The notes under the pieces are model-generated. The model saw only the letters and a program-made list of their open reading frames with translations. It made no database searches and was not told the DNA's origin. This document shows positions 30,502 to 38,299 of a stretch of DNA of 38,299 bases, one piece after another (position 1 is the stretch's first letter; each line of letters begins with the position of its first letter). Made by a program: the position numbers and the translations under genes. Source of the DNA: Leadbetterella sp. (GTDB lineage Bacteria; Bacteroidota; Bacteroidia; Cytophagales; Spirosomataceae); the NCBI GenBank assembly GCA_021740125.1, contig JAIPAJ010000011.1, positions 1 to 38,299 on the forward strand, written 5' to 3'.

Positions 30502-32313
30502 TTGAATCGAATTAATGTTTTGATTGGATTAATGCTTTTGGCATTGGTTTCTTTAATAGCTTTCCAATGGTATTGGATAGAGAATGCTATTGCTGAAAAA
30601 AATGAGCAGTTTGACAGAAAAGTAAATGAAATATTGAGAGAAACCTCTCGACAAATAGAAAAGCAAGAGGTCATATTTATGGCCAAACAAAGAATAATTC
30701 AAGAAGAAAAAAATCGATTACTAAATATTTCAAAACCTAAAAAAAGATTTTCTCGTAAAAAACCTGAAATTGTAAACCATACAAACATCACTTCTGACAC
30801 TATAAACTTTGCTTACAACGAGGGTAATCTTCTGAAAATAGATCCTAGACACGTAGTTACTGTAAATGTGAGTCCGAGTTTTGAGCCAAAAAACGATGTG
30901 CTGGCCGAACGCATGTATGTATATCCTGAGCAACAAGGCGAATATTTAAGGGCATTTTTGGAAGACGAACACCGAACTTTTGAGAAATTCAGGAAAAGAT
31001 CCATAGAACTTGCAAAAAAACAGAGCAATTTAAACGATCTCTCTAGATTTTTTGAAGAAGACCCTTTCTTTGATTTCTCTGAGCAATTGCCTAGTTTCAA
31101 TTTTATTGTTACTGAAGACAACTCAGCATCAAATGTGTTGGGTCAAGAAATGAAGCCAAAAGAATATCTTAAGCCACATAAAAGAAGTACTGAAAAGAGA
31201 TGGGAATCTGAAAAAAAGCAGGAAAAAGTAAACCTGATGAAAGATGTTTTCAAGGATTTTATAATTGGCAAACGAAGCATTTACGAGCGATTGGGCCATG
31301 TTATGCTCGATACATTATTAAAAAAAGAATTTGCTGAAAGTGGAATCAATATACCCTTTAAGTACAGTGTAAAAGACAATGGAAACATGGTTTTTGCCTC
31401 TTTCAACAAGAATGAATCTTTTTCCAACTCCAAAACCTATAAAGTAAAGCTTTTTCCAAATGACACCTTTCAACAAGACCAGACCCTCCAAGTATATTTT
31501 CCTGAGAAAGACAACTATATTTTACGAAATCTTTGGTCGATTTTTGGAAGTTCATTTCTATTAATTGCCTTTGTAGGCGGTATTTTCTACTATTCAGTAA
31601 ATAGTCTTTTGACTCAAAAGAAACTCTCCAATATCAAAAATGACTTCATCAACAACATGACGCATGAATTGAAAACGCCAGTTTCTACAATTGCCCTAGC
31701 TTTGGAGGTTATTAAAGATAAAGAAATAAATAAAAGCCCTGAAAAAACAGAAAGATATCTCAACATCATAACAGAAGAAAATAGAAGATTGGGCACTCAA
31801 ATAGAAAAGGTTCTTCAAATAGCAAAGCTTGAAAAGGGGGATTTAAACCTTAATTTTGAACCTATAGATATCAATGAAGTGCTGGATCAGGTGGTGAAAA
31901 ACCAAAGTGTTCAGATGGAACAATTCGGGGTAAAACTCAATTTAGACCTTCATGCAGAGGAAACCATTATTTCGGCAGATAGGGTGCATTTGACAAATAT
32001 TATTTTTAATCTCATGGACAATGCCATCAAATATTCGAAAGAAAAACCTGAAATTACGATAGCAACAAGTAATACTGAAAAAGGACTACTTTTAAAAATA
32101 TCAGACAAAGGAATAGGCATTCCCAAGGATCAATTGAGCAAAATCTTTGAGAAATTTTATAGAGTTCCCAAAGGTGACCTCCATGATGTGAAAGGATTTG
32201 GACTCGGCCTGAGCTATGTTAAAAACATGGTTGAAATGCACAATGGGTCGATTTCTGTAAACAGTAAAATCGGTGAAGGAACAGACTTTTCGGTACTGCT
32301 GCCTTTAGCTTAA
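30502..32313 (+). CDS. rprX: Sensor histidine kinase, RprX-like
   Basis: Kinase of 603 residues starting at TTG (30502). An in-frame TGA lies at 30496, and the next Met is 10 codons on, inside the first membrane segment, so TTG is the better start. It has a first membrane segment (about 5-24), a long extracytoplasmic region (about 25-345), a second membrane segment (about 348-370), no evident HAMP domain, a phosphoacceptor NMTHELKTPV with His388, an N-box (NLMDNAIKYS) and G-boxes (ISDKGIGIP, IFEKFYR, FGLGLSYVKNM). This resembles the Bacteroidota RprX kinases, and its partner is the RprY-like gene 26 bp downstream. The ligand is unknown. Confidence 0.92.
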   Translation: MNRINVLIGLMLLALVSLIAFQWYWIENAIAEKNEQFDRKVNEILRETSRQIEKQEVIFMAKQRIIQEEKNRLLNISKPKKRFSRKKPEIVNHTNITSDTINFAYNEGNLLKIDPRHVVTVNVSPSFEPKNDVLAERMYVYPEQQGEYLRAFLEDEHRTFEKFRKRSIELAKKQSNLNDLSRFFEEDPFFDFSEQLPSFNFIVTEDNSASNVLGQEMKPKEYLKPHKRSTEKRWESEKKQEKVNLMKDVFKDFIIGKRSIYERLGHVMLDTLLKKEFAESGINIPFKYSVKDNGNMVFASFNKNESFSNSKTYKVKLFPNDTFQQDQTLQVYFPEKDNYILRNLWSIFGSSFLLIAFVGGIFYYSVNSLLTQKKLSNIKNDFINNMTHELKTPVSTIALALEVIKDKEINKSPEKTERYLNIITEENRRLGTQIEKVLQIAKLEKGDLNLNFEPIDINEVLDQVVKNQSVQMEQFGVKLNLDLHAEETIISADRVHLTNIIFNLMDNAIKYSKEKPEITIATSNTEKGLLLKISDKGIGIPKDQLSKIFEKFYRVPKGDLHDVKGFGLGLSYVKNMVEMHNGSISVNSKIGEGTDFSVLLPLA

Positions 32314-32339
32314 GACAAACCTACACTTAAATAAACAAT

Positions 32340-33026
32340 ATGAATCAAATAAAACTACTCCTCGCAGAAGACGACCATAACTTAGGATCATTACTCCATG
32401 AATATCTCACAGCAAAAGGCTACGACGTGACCTTGGCAAAAGACGGAAACCAGGGTTTGGATATATTTTTAAGCACCGAGTTTGATTTTTGTATCTTAGA
32501 CGTCATGATGCCAAAAAAAGACGGCTTCTCTTTGGCCAAAGAAATAAGAACCAAGAATCCAGATATTCCTATTGTGTTTCTTACTGCCAAAAGTATGCCT
32601 GAAGATACCATAAAGGGATTTGAAGTTGGTGCTGATGACTATATCACAAAGCCATTTAGCATGGAAGAACTTTTAGTAAGAATAAAAGCGATTCTAAAAA
32701 GATCTAAAAAAGGAGAGATAAACCCTGAAGCTGAAGTTTTCACACTTGGTAAATTTGCTTTCAATTCCTTACAACATGAGCTAAAAAGTGCAGAAGGAAT
32801 CAATAAGTTAACTACCAAAGAGTCGGATCTACTTAAGTTATTTTGTCAAAATCAAAACAAAACTGTAAGCCGTAGCTACGCCTTAAAGCTTATTTGGGGC
32901 GACGATTCTTACTTTAATGCCCGAAGTATGGATGTATATATCACCAAATTAAGAAAATATCTTAAATCAGACAGCAGCATACAAATCATGAATCTTCATG
33001 GGGAAGGATTTAAGCTGGTTTGTTAA
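32340..33026 (+). CDS. rprY: OmpR-family response regulator, RprY-like
   Basis: The 228-residue regulator has acidic residues in LLLAEDDHNLGSLLHEYLTAKGYDV, phosphoacceptor Asp54 (CILDVMMPKKDGFSLA) and the conserved TAKSMPEDTIKGFEVGADDYITKPFSMEELL block, which strongly resembles RprY of Bacteroides. The winged-helix domain (about 130-228) ends in DVYITKLRKYLK and NLHGEGFKLVC. It is translated 26 bp after its kinase. Its stop codon overlaps by 3 bp the stop of the convergent permease gene. Confidence 0.93.
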   Translation: MNQIKLLLAEDDHNLGSLLHEYLTAKGYDVTLAKDGNQGLDIFLSTEFDFCILDVMMPKKDGFSLAKEIRTKNPDIPIVFLTAKSMPEDTIKGFEVGADDYITKPFSMEELLVRIKAILKRSKKGEINPEAEVFTLGKFAFNSLQHELKSAEGINKLTTKESDLLKLFCQNQNKTVSRSYALKLIWGDDSYFNARSMDVYITKLRKYLKSDSSIQIMNLHGEGFKLVC

Positions 33027-33913
33027 AACCACTTCACCAAAGTCCTCAAACTCAAGAAAATAATCATTAAACCTACTGCTACCATGGCAGGTCTTCTAGG
33101 GATTTTATTGATGAAATATGCACCTAGCGGTGCTGCAATAACGCCCCCGAGTATTAAACCAGCTATTACTTGCCAACCGTGTATGCCTTCGAAAAGCAAA
33201 AATGTAATACCACTGGCAAAAGAAATGGCAAACTCGGCAGCATTTACTGAGCCGATGGTATAACGTGGGTCACGCCCACGCCCTATAAGTGTAGAAGTTA
33301 CGATGGGGCCCCAACCTCCGCCACCAACAGAATCCATGAATCCACCGAAGATGGCTAAAATACCTAATTGCTTAGTTGGCTTTTTGGGACGTTTTTTTCT
33401 AACAGCTTTAACTATAATTACAATAGCCAAAATAATCATATAAAGGGCTATGTAGGGCTTTATAGCATTACCGTCAATCACGTCTGACAACAAATATGCT
33501 CCTATAATAGAACCTATCACACCAGGAATAATAAGCATTTTAGCCAACTTACGGTTGATATTGCCAAATTTATGATGTGAAATAGCCGATGCTCCAGTAG
33601 TAAACATTTCAGAAACATGAACAGCGGTACTACTTATAGCAGGCGGAACACCAAAAGACAATAAAAATGAGGTGGAAGTCGCTCCATAGCCCATACCAAG
33701 TGTACCATCAACCAGCTGTGCAAATACACCAATAATCAAAAATATAAAAAATTCAGAGGTAAATCCGTTAGCAATTTTTGTAAAAGAAAACTGACTTGAA
33801 TAGTTAAAGTAAATAATCAAAAATAAGCCAATCAACAGAGAAGCAGGTATAATGTACCACCAATGGTTGCTGGATAAGATGGCTTTAGAGGAAGTGTTTT
33901 TTGCAGATGCCAT
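33023..33913 (-). CDS. TauE/SafE-family sulfite/sulfonate exporter
   Basis: The 296-residue permease is strongly hydrophobic, with about eight membrane segments. Family landmarks are GVFAQLVDGTLGMGYGATSTSFLLSFGVPPAISSTAVHVSEMF and, in the second half, GGFMDSVGGGGWGPIVTSTLIGRG, the two inverted TauE repeats. The first segment follows a short cytoplasmic leader. Members export sulfite, taurine-derived or other small organic anions; the substrate cannot be read here. It ends in a 3-bp overlap with rprY. The aminotransferase gene lies 81 bp upstream of it. Confidence 0.9.
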   Translation of the reverse strand: MASAKNTSSKAILSSNHWWYIIPASLLIGLFLIIYFNYSSQFSFTKIANGFTSEFFIFLIIGVFAQLVDGTLGMGYGATSTSFLLSFGVPPAISSTAVHVSEMFTTGASAISHHKFGNINRKLAKMLIIPGVIGSIIGAYLLSDVIDGNAIKPYIALYMIILAIVIIVKAVRKKRPKKPTKQLGILAIFGGFMDSVGGGGWGPIVTSTLIGRGRDPRYTIGSVNAAEFAISFASGITFLLFEGIHGWQVIAGLILGGVIAAPLGAYFINKIPRRPAMVAVGLMIIFLSLRTLVKWF

Positions 33914-33994
33914 TAAAATTTTCGATAAAATGTCTGCAAATATAGCACGTCCTATTTAATCTACCAAATTAGTAGATTAATAAATTATAAATAT

Positions 33995-35134
33995 CTACAA
34001 ACTTGATAGGATTTCTCCTGCCTTTTTAAGCGTTTGGTCGTCCTTTGCAAAACAAAACCTAAGTACTTTCTGATCAAGCTTTTGATGATAAAATACCGAT
34101 ATAGGAATGGATGCAACACCGACGGTCTTTGTTAAACGAATGGCATATTCAGTATCATTTGTGTCGGTGATATTTCTATAGGAAACATTTTGGAAAAAAC
34201 TTCCTTGGCTTGGTATAAACTCAAAACGTGAACCCGCAATACTATCTAAAAACACATCTCTTTTTCTTTGATAAAAAGCAGGAATAGAAAGGTAATTATC
34301 TTCGTTTTCAAGATATTTGGCCAAAGCGTATTGAGCAGGTGTAAAAGTACTAAAAGTAAGGTATTGATGAATTTTCCGAAACTCTACACTCAGTTCCTTT
34401 GGAGCCAAACAATAACCAATTTTCCAACCAGTAATATGAAATGTCTTCCCAAAAGAACCACAAATGAAGCTTTTCTCCTTCAAAACTGAATTTGTGCAAA
34501 GGGAATGATGAATCAATCCGTCAAAAATAATGTGCTCGTATACCTCGTCTCCAATAAGATAAATATCCCTGTCCTCAATTAATTCTGCAAGTTTATTGAG
34601 GTCATTTTTCGAAAAAACGCTTCCAGTAGGGTTGTGAGGAGTGTTTAAGATTATAAGTTTGGTTTTGTCAGAAATTTTAGATTTTACCAAATCCCAATCT
34701 ATCACAAAATCTGGATAGTATAAGGTAATGTAAACCGGAACACCTCCACAAAGTTCTATAGCTGGCAGATAAGAATCATAAGAAGGTTCGAAAACTATGA
34801 CTTCGTCTCTAGTGGAAACAGTAGCCGCAATAGCGGCAAAAATAGCCTCTGTAGCACCCGAAGTTATTGTTACCTCTGTTTCAGAATCATAAGAAGCTCC
34901 GTAAAGTTTCTTAGTTTTTAAAGAAAGCTGATCTCTCAGTTCTTTAACACCTATCATAGGAGCATATTGATTAAAACCATTTGCACCATACATGCCCAAT
35001 AAACGGAGAAGTTCGGGATTGGCAGCAAAATTTGGAAAACCCTGTGAGAGATTCAAAGCACCATGTTCAGCCGCAAGGGCCGACATGGTGGTGAAAATTG
35101 TGGTGCCGAGATTGGGCAGTTTGGACTTGAACAT
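33995..35134 (-). CDS. ybdL: Methionine aminotransferase-like PLP enzyme (YbdL family)
   Basis: Class I/II aminotransferase of 379 residues. The start FKSKLPNLGTTIFTTMSALA and LSQGFPNF, NQYAPMIGVKELRDQL and TSGATEAIFAAIAA match E. coli YbdL (MetAT) closely. The NTPHNPTG loop (165-172), DEVYEH (196-201), and the PLP lysine Lys230 in SFGKTFHITGWKIGY are all present, as is the Arg that binds substrate carboxylate (LRFCFAKDD) near the C-terminus. YbdL prefers methionine and aromatic amino acids, and homologues work in methionine salvage. Its ATG abuts the stop of the aldo/keto reductase gene (TAGATG), so the two are translationally coupled. Confidence 0.92.
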   Translation of the reverse strand: MFKSKLPNLGTTIFTTMSALAAEHGALNLSQGFPNFAANPELLRLLGMYGANGFNQYAPMIGVKELRDQLSLKTKKLYGASYDSETEVTITSGATEAIFAAIAATVSTRDEVIVFEPSYDSYLPAIELCGGVPVYITLYYPDFVIDWDLVKSKISDKTKLIILNTPHNPTGSVFSKNDLNKLAELIEDRDIYLIGDEVYEHIIFDGLIHHSLCTNSVLKEKSFICGSFGKTFHITGWKIGYCLAPKELSVEFRKIHQYLTFSTFTPAQYALAKYLENEDNYLSIPAFYQRKRDVFLDSIAGSRFEFIPSQGSFFQNVSYRNITDTNDTEYAIRLTKTVGVASIPISVFYHQKLDQKVLRFCFAKDDQTLKKAGEILSSL

Positions 35135-36001
35135 CTATTTTACAACCGAAAATACTTTATACCAATCTTCGTGTGAAAGTTTCACTTCTGTAGCTTCGGC
35201 AGCATTACGGATTCTTTCCAAACTCAATGAACCTATTATAGGTAATGCACCAAGCTGGATTAACCAAGCTACGGCCAATTGCTCAATGTTTACGTTTTGC
35301 TTTTGGGCAATTTCATTCAGTATTTTACGAATTTTTATAGCTTTCTCAGAACCTCCACTCAGTATTTCGCCACCTGCAAGCGGAGCCCATACCAATGGCT
35401 TACTGTAAGTTTCTTTTATAAAATCGAGCCTTCCGTCGAAAACAGCATCGGGTTTCAGCAGGTTCATTTCAATATGGCTGGTCACAATTGGTATGGATAA
35501 AAACTTAGAAAGTAGCTTGTGCTGGCTATTGTTGAGATTGGCAATTCCAATATGTTTTGCCTTACCAGTGTGCACAATGTATTCCAATGTCGCAGCTATT
35601 TCTTCTAATTCAGAAATAAAATCAAGTCCTTCTAGCAAGAAAATATCTATATATTCTAAATTTTGTGCTTCCAAAAACTTATCTAAACTTTCGAGTAGAA
35701 AACTTCTGGAATTGTTGAAATATTCAACGCCATCTTTCTTTTGTAATCCAAATTTGGCAAAAAGCACTACATCTTGACGTTTTAAACCCAGCTTGTTTAT
35801 CTCATTAAAAAATATTTTTTGAGAATTTGAGCTTGTCTCATAATTTCCTAAATCAAAAGTGTTGATTCCTAAATTTACACAGTGCTCAATTACACTTTTA
35901 GCAACTTCGTCTGTAAGAGCACTCTCATTTTCCCAACGCCAAAAACTATAAATTGCTTTGGAAACCTTTGGGCCGCTATCACTTATATATATCTTTTTCA
36001 T
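35135..36001 (-). CDS. Aldo/keto reductase with Glu replacing the catalytic His
   Basis: The 288-residue protein aligns with YdhF-type aldo/keto reductases: Asp50 and Tyr54 (TFDLGNYE), Lys83 (FAKFGL), then IDIFLLEG where the family has LLIHRPD, followed by GKAKHIGIANLNN and the NADPH-site region QLGALPIIGSLSLERI. The catalytic tetrad is normally Asp, Tyr, Lys, His; here position 124 is Glu instead of His. The Asp-to-Tyr spacing is one residue shorter than usual. In the human steroid 5-beta-reductase AKR1D1 the same His-to-Glu change goes with C=C rather than C=O reduction. The enzyme may have an unusual substrate. It abuts the aminotransferase gene. Confidence 0.82.
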   Translation of the reverse strand: MKKIYISDSGPKVSKAIYSFWRWENESALTDEVAKSVIEHCVNLGINTFDLGNYETSSNSQKIFFNEINKLGLKRQDVVLFAKFGLQKKDGVEYFNNSRSFLLESLDKFLEAQNLEYIDIFLLEGLDFISELEEIAATLEYIVHTGKAKHIGIANLNNSQHKLLSKFLSIPIVTSHIEMNLLKPDAVFDGRLDFIKETYSKPLVWAPLAGGEILSGGSEKAIKIRKILNEIAQKQNVNIEQLAVAWLIQLGALPIIGSLSLERIRNAAEATEVKLSHEDWYKVFSVVK

Positions 36002-36069
36002 CAGTAGATTAATTAATTCCCAAAATTAGCACAGTTATCATTAAGTTTTTTTGAATTATTAAACAAATA

Positions 36070-36564
36070 CTAAAGAATTTTAATAGTAACCAACATCTGA
36101 CCAAAATGTCGGGTGGTATGTTCGGCTGCATGAAACAAAAGGCCAATTACAGTAGATGGCAACATTTTCCTACCGACAAATCTAGTTTCAGTTAAGGTTT
36201 CTGGATTAGTATTTTTGAGTTGCTCGAGTGATTTAATTACTTGTAGATCAAATGCTTTCAATAATTCTTTTGAGCCTGTATCAATGTTTTCTATCCCTTC
36301 TTTTTTCAGGAACACCATTTGTTCGTCTGACAGGCTTTTTCCTTCTGCGTAAGTGAAAAGCCTGTCCAAAACTCCAGTTAGGTGATTAAGATGGAAACCC
36401 ACAGAAGCCACATCTCTAGGTCTTTCCCATAGTTTCTTTTCATCAAAATCTATGAAAACATCCTTCAATTCTTTTTGAACTTGTAATAAAGCATGTGCAA
36501 CTGGCTGCAAAAGAAGGGGTATTTCAGGAATTGATCCCTTCAACCAAAATTCTAAATCATCCAT
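36070..36564 (-). CDS. DinB-family metal-binding protein
   Basis: Four-helix-bundle protein of 164 residues. The metal-site histidines are visible in GFHLNHL (His58/His61) and LLFHAAEHTTRHFGQ (His145, 149, 153), as expected for DinB_2-type proteins. Some family members are thiol-dependent transferases or damage-inducible proteins, and most are uncharacterised. Its start overlaps the 3' end of the APC permease gene by 8 bp, so the two are co-transcribed and probably act together. Confidence 0.85.
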   Translation of the reverse strand: MDDLEFWLKGSIPEIPLLLQPVAHALLQVQKELKDVFIDFDEKKLWERPRDVASVGFHLNHLTGVLDRLFTYAEGKSLSDEQMVFLKKEGIENIDTGSKELLKAFDLQVIKSLEQLKNTNPETLTETRFVGRKMLPSTVIGLLFHAAEHTTRHFGQMLVTIKIL

Positions 36565-37843
36565 TTTCTAATTCTTTTTTTGAGATCAAATAAGTAAAAG
36601 CTCCAAAGGCTAAAATCCCTAGTCCGATTATACTTTCAAATGGCTTATCATAAATAATGAAAGCAAGAACAAACAAACTAAAAACTACATAAAAGTATTG
36701 AATAAATGGGCTCCATGGACTTTTGAACCCATTCGAGTTCCTTTTGATTTTTAAAAAACTTGCTACTGCCAGAGTTCCCATTAATTGTAGCAAAAAAGAG
36801 GTATAAATCAAGACTTGTTGTAAACTTCCCGACAAAAGTAAAATCAAAATGACCAAACATTGAAACCAAATGGCCCTTACTGGAATATCATAGGCATTTA
36901 AAGGTCTTAGCCAGCTCCAGAAAGTGTAGTGTTTTGCCATGGCATGAATAATTCTTGGGCCAATCCACACGTATGAACTCATAGTAGCTATCAGTTGAAG
37001 ACCGATTCCTGCACTTATCCAAGGCATACTTGATTTTCCCAAAACATTTTGAACAGAAATGATTGCAACTTCTGCTTGTCCTTCTAACTGAGGAAGGGTT
37101 CCAAATTTCAGAAAGACGATTTGAAGCAAAACATAAACTATCATAACCGCTAAAGTACCGAGTATTAAGGCTCTTGGAAGATTTCTTTGAGGGTTTCTTA
37201 TTTCTCCAACAATGTAGGCGGCAGCGTTCCAGCCTGTATATGCATAAGTTACATATAACAATGAAACAGCAAACCCAGACTTTGAAATCTCTGAGAGAAA
37301 AGAGGTTTCTAAATTCAAGGCATTATCTGCTGTTGAAGGAAACCACAATCCTACACCCAATAAAAACAGCACAAAAAGTACTTTAAAAACTGTCGCACTT
37401 ATTTGAAAGAAACTGCTATGTTTAAGAGATAATGTATGAAAAAGAGAAACCCCAACAATAACCAAAACTATATACCATCGCAAATTTGGAATATGGAAAG
37501 GAGACAAATAAGCCTCCATAGCTAACCCAGCTATTGCAACTGGAGCCGAAAATCCAACAATCAGCGAAGTCCATGCAGACAAATAGCCCAAAAATGGACT
37601 AAATCCTTCACTTATAAAAACATAATCACCACCAGATTTATTATAATGTGTGCCTAACTCCGCAAATGTAAACGCACCAATTAAGGCCAAAACACCACCA
37701 AGAATCCACAATAAAACAATACTCCAAACATTCTGAACCTCCACCAACTGGTACCCTAAACTCGTAAAAACTCCCGTACCAACCATATTGGAAATTACCA
37801 GCATCAAAGCAGTTTTCCATCCAATCTTGTGCGTTTTGGACAT
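36557..37843 (-). CDS. APC-superfamily amino acid permease
   Basis: The 428-residue transporter has about 12 membrane helices. The family motifs are GWKTALMLVISNMVGTGVFTSLGYQL (helix 1), GALTFAEL-like IGAFTFAELGTHYNKSGGDYVF, and LLYVTYAYTGWNAAAYIVGEIRNPQRNLPRAL (helix 6). It belongs to the amino acid/polyamine/organocation superfamily, with no substrate determinable here. It overlaps the DinB gene by 8 bp. An intergenic gap of about 120 bp separates it from the divergent endonuclease-like gene. Confidence 0.93.
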   Translation of the reverse strand: MSKTHKIGWKTALMLVISNMVGTGVFTSLGYQLVEVQNVWSIVLLWILGGVLALIGAFTFAELGTHYNKSGGDYVFISEGFSPFLGYLSAWTSLIVGFSAPVAIAGLAMEAYLSPFHIPNLRWYIVLVIVGVSLFHTLSLKHSSFFQISATVFKVLFVLFLLGVGLWFPSTADNALNLETSFLSEISKSGFAVSLLYVTYAYTGWNAAAYIVGEIRNPQRNLPRALILGTLAVMIVYVLLQIVFLKFGTLPQLEGQAEVAIISVQNVLGKSSMPWISAGIGLQLIATMSSYVWIGPRIIHAMAKHYTFWSWLRPLNAYDIPVRAIWFQCLVILILLLSGSLQQVLIYTSFLLQLMGTLAVASFLKIKRNSNGFKSPWSPFIQYFYVVFSLFVLAFIIYDKPFESIIGLGILAFGAFTYLISKKELENG

Positions 37844-37964
37844 AAAAAAATGGTATTAATAAAACTAGAAAGTAAAGCTAGGAAATCTGTTCATAAAATG
37901 TCTTTTTGAAATTACATTTTCGAAAAATAATACCCTAAATTCGTAATCTAAAATTATAACAACC

Positions 37965-38299
37965 TTGAAACATTCAATCTTAACTTTTACATTTATCATA
38001 TTCTCCATTTTCAGTTCGACTGCCCAAAAAATCAATTTCATGACATTTAATATTCGGTACAATACCGAAAAAGATGGTATCAATAAATGGGACAATAGAA
38101 AAGACCGAGCCGCTGAAATGGTTAAGTTTTATGAAGTTGATTTTTGTGGTATGCAAGAAGCCTTAGTTGGCCAAGTCAACGATTTGCAAGAGCGTTTACC
38201 TGATTACAATCATTTTGGACTAGGGCGTGATGACGGAAAAGAAAAAGGAGAATTCTCTCCTATATTTTACAACAAGACTAAGTTTAAACTACTTAAACA
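37965..38299 (+). CDS. Secreted endonuclease/exonuclease/phosphatase-family protein (3' end outside window)
   Basis: The frame runs from a TTG at 37965 to the window end. An in-frame TAA lies at 37944 and no ATG gives the signal peptide, so TTG is the likely start. The product begins with a signal peptide (KHSILTFTFIIFSIFSSTAQ), then INFMTFNIRYNTEKDGINKWDNRKDRAAEMVKF, with the MTFNIR and GMQEAL motifs of the endonuclease/exonuclease/phosphatase superfamily; the metal-binding Glu is in QEA. Secreted members of this kind in Bacteroidota hydrolyse phosphodiesters or phosphoesters. A CAACC precedes the start codon directly. Confidence 0.88.
   Translation, partial: MKHSILTFTFIIFSIFSSTAQKINFMTFNIRYNTEKDGINKWDNRKDRAAEMVKFYEVDFCGMQEALVGQVNDLQERLPDYNHFGLGRDDGKEKGEFSPIFYNKTKFKLLK

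Noticed and set aside
37865-38095. Minus-strand ORF of 76 codons
   Set aside because: It is antisense to the recognisable secreted endonuclease-like gene and has no family resemblance.
1-38299. CRISPR arrays, prophage, insertion sequences or toxin-antitoxin pairs
   Set aside because: No regularly spaced long repeats, transposase or integrase frames, or characteristic small gene pairs were seen on either strand.

Overview
The window reads as chromosomal DNA of an AT-rich Bacteroidota bacterium, most likely a Cytophagales member. This rests on gene content (DUF1080, FG-GAP and cupredoxin/propeller secreted proteins, a GldA-like ABC ATPase, RprX/RprY-like two-component proteins, DUF2490, an RRM protein beside a DEAD-box helicase), on the near absence of Shine-Dalgarno sequences, and on promoters of the Bacteroidota type (-33 TTTG, -7 TAnnTTTG). 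I name no species. No phage, insertion sequence, CRISPR array or replication origin was seen.

Layout. 1-3.3 kb: a two-component pair (kinase cut by the window edge) and a YegD-like Hsp70 ATPase. 3.5-4.3 kb: a secreted protein of unknown function. 4.5-12.9 kb: a secreted catabolic block with a Tat-exported heparinase-like protein, a DUF1080 protein, a cupredoxin/beta-propeller/HEAT protein, an FG-GAP repeat protein and, convergent with them, a FAD-dependent oxidoreductase. The four plus-strand genes share the motif TTCAACC just before their start codons. 13-14.7 kb: two lipoproteins. 14.8-15.1 kb: tRNA-Val(UAC), its terminator, and a decayed duplicate of both. 15.2-17.6 kb: uxuA-kdgK for hexuronate catabolism, with two matching putative operator sites. 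17.6-19.1 kb: three small or secreted proteins.

19.2-23.7 kb holds the most interesting signal: an OmpR-type regulator and its kinase, an SPFH-domain lipoprotein, a TerC membrane protein with a DUF2490 protein, and a secreted NYK-repeat protein. Upstream of these transcription units lie TTAG direct repeats at exactly 11-bp steps, in a fixed register to a -7 element. This looks like the regulon of the local two-component system. 23.8-26.4 kb: an SbtA-type bicarbonate transporter, a small protein that may be a degenerate beta-carbonic anhydrase, and a divergent LysR regulator.

26.6-30.3 kb: a secreted thioredoxin-like protein, a DUF2490 gene remnant, a DEAD-box helicase and RRM protein with overlapping genes, and a GldA-like ATPase. 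30.5-33.0 kb: an RprX/RprY-like two-component pair. 33.0-37.8 kb: a TauE/SafE permease, a YbdL-like aminotransferase, an aldo/keto reductase with Glu in place of the catalytic His, a DinB-family protein and an APC permease. The window ends inside a secreted endonuclease/exonuclease/phosphatase-family gene.
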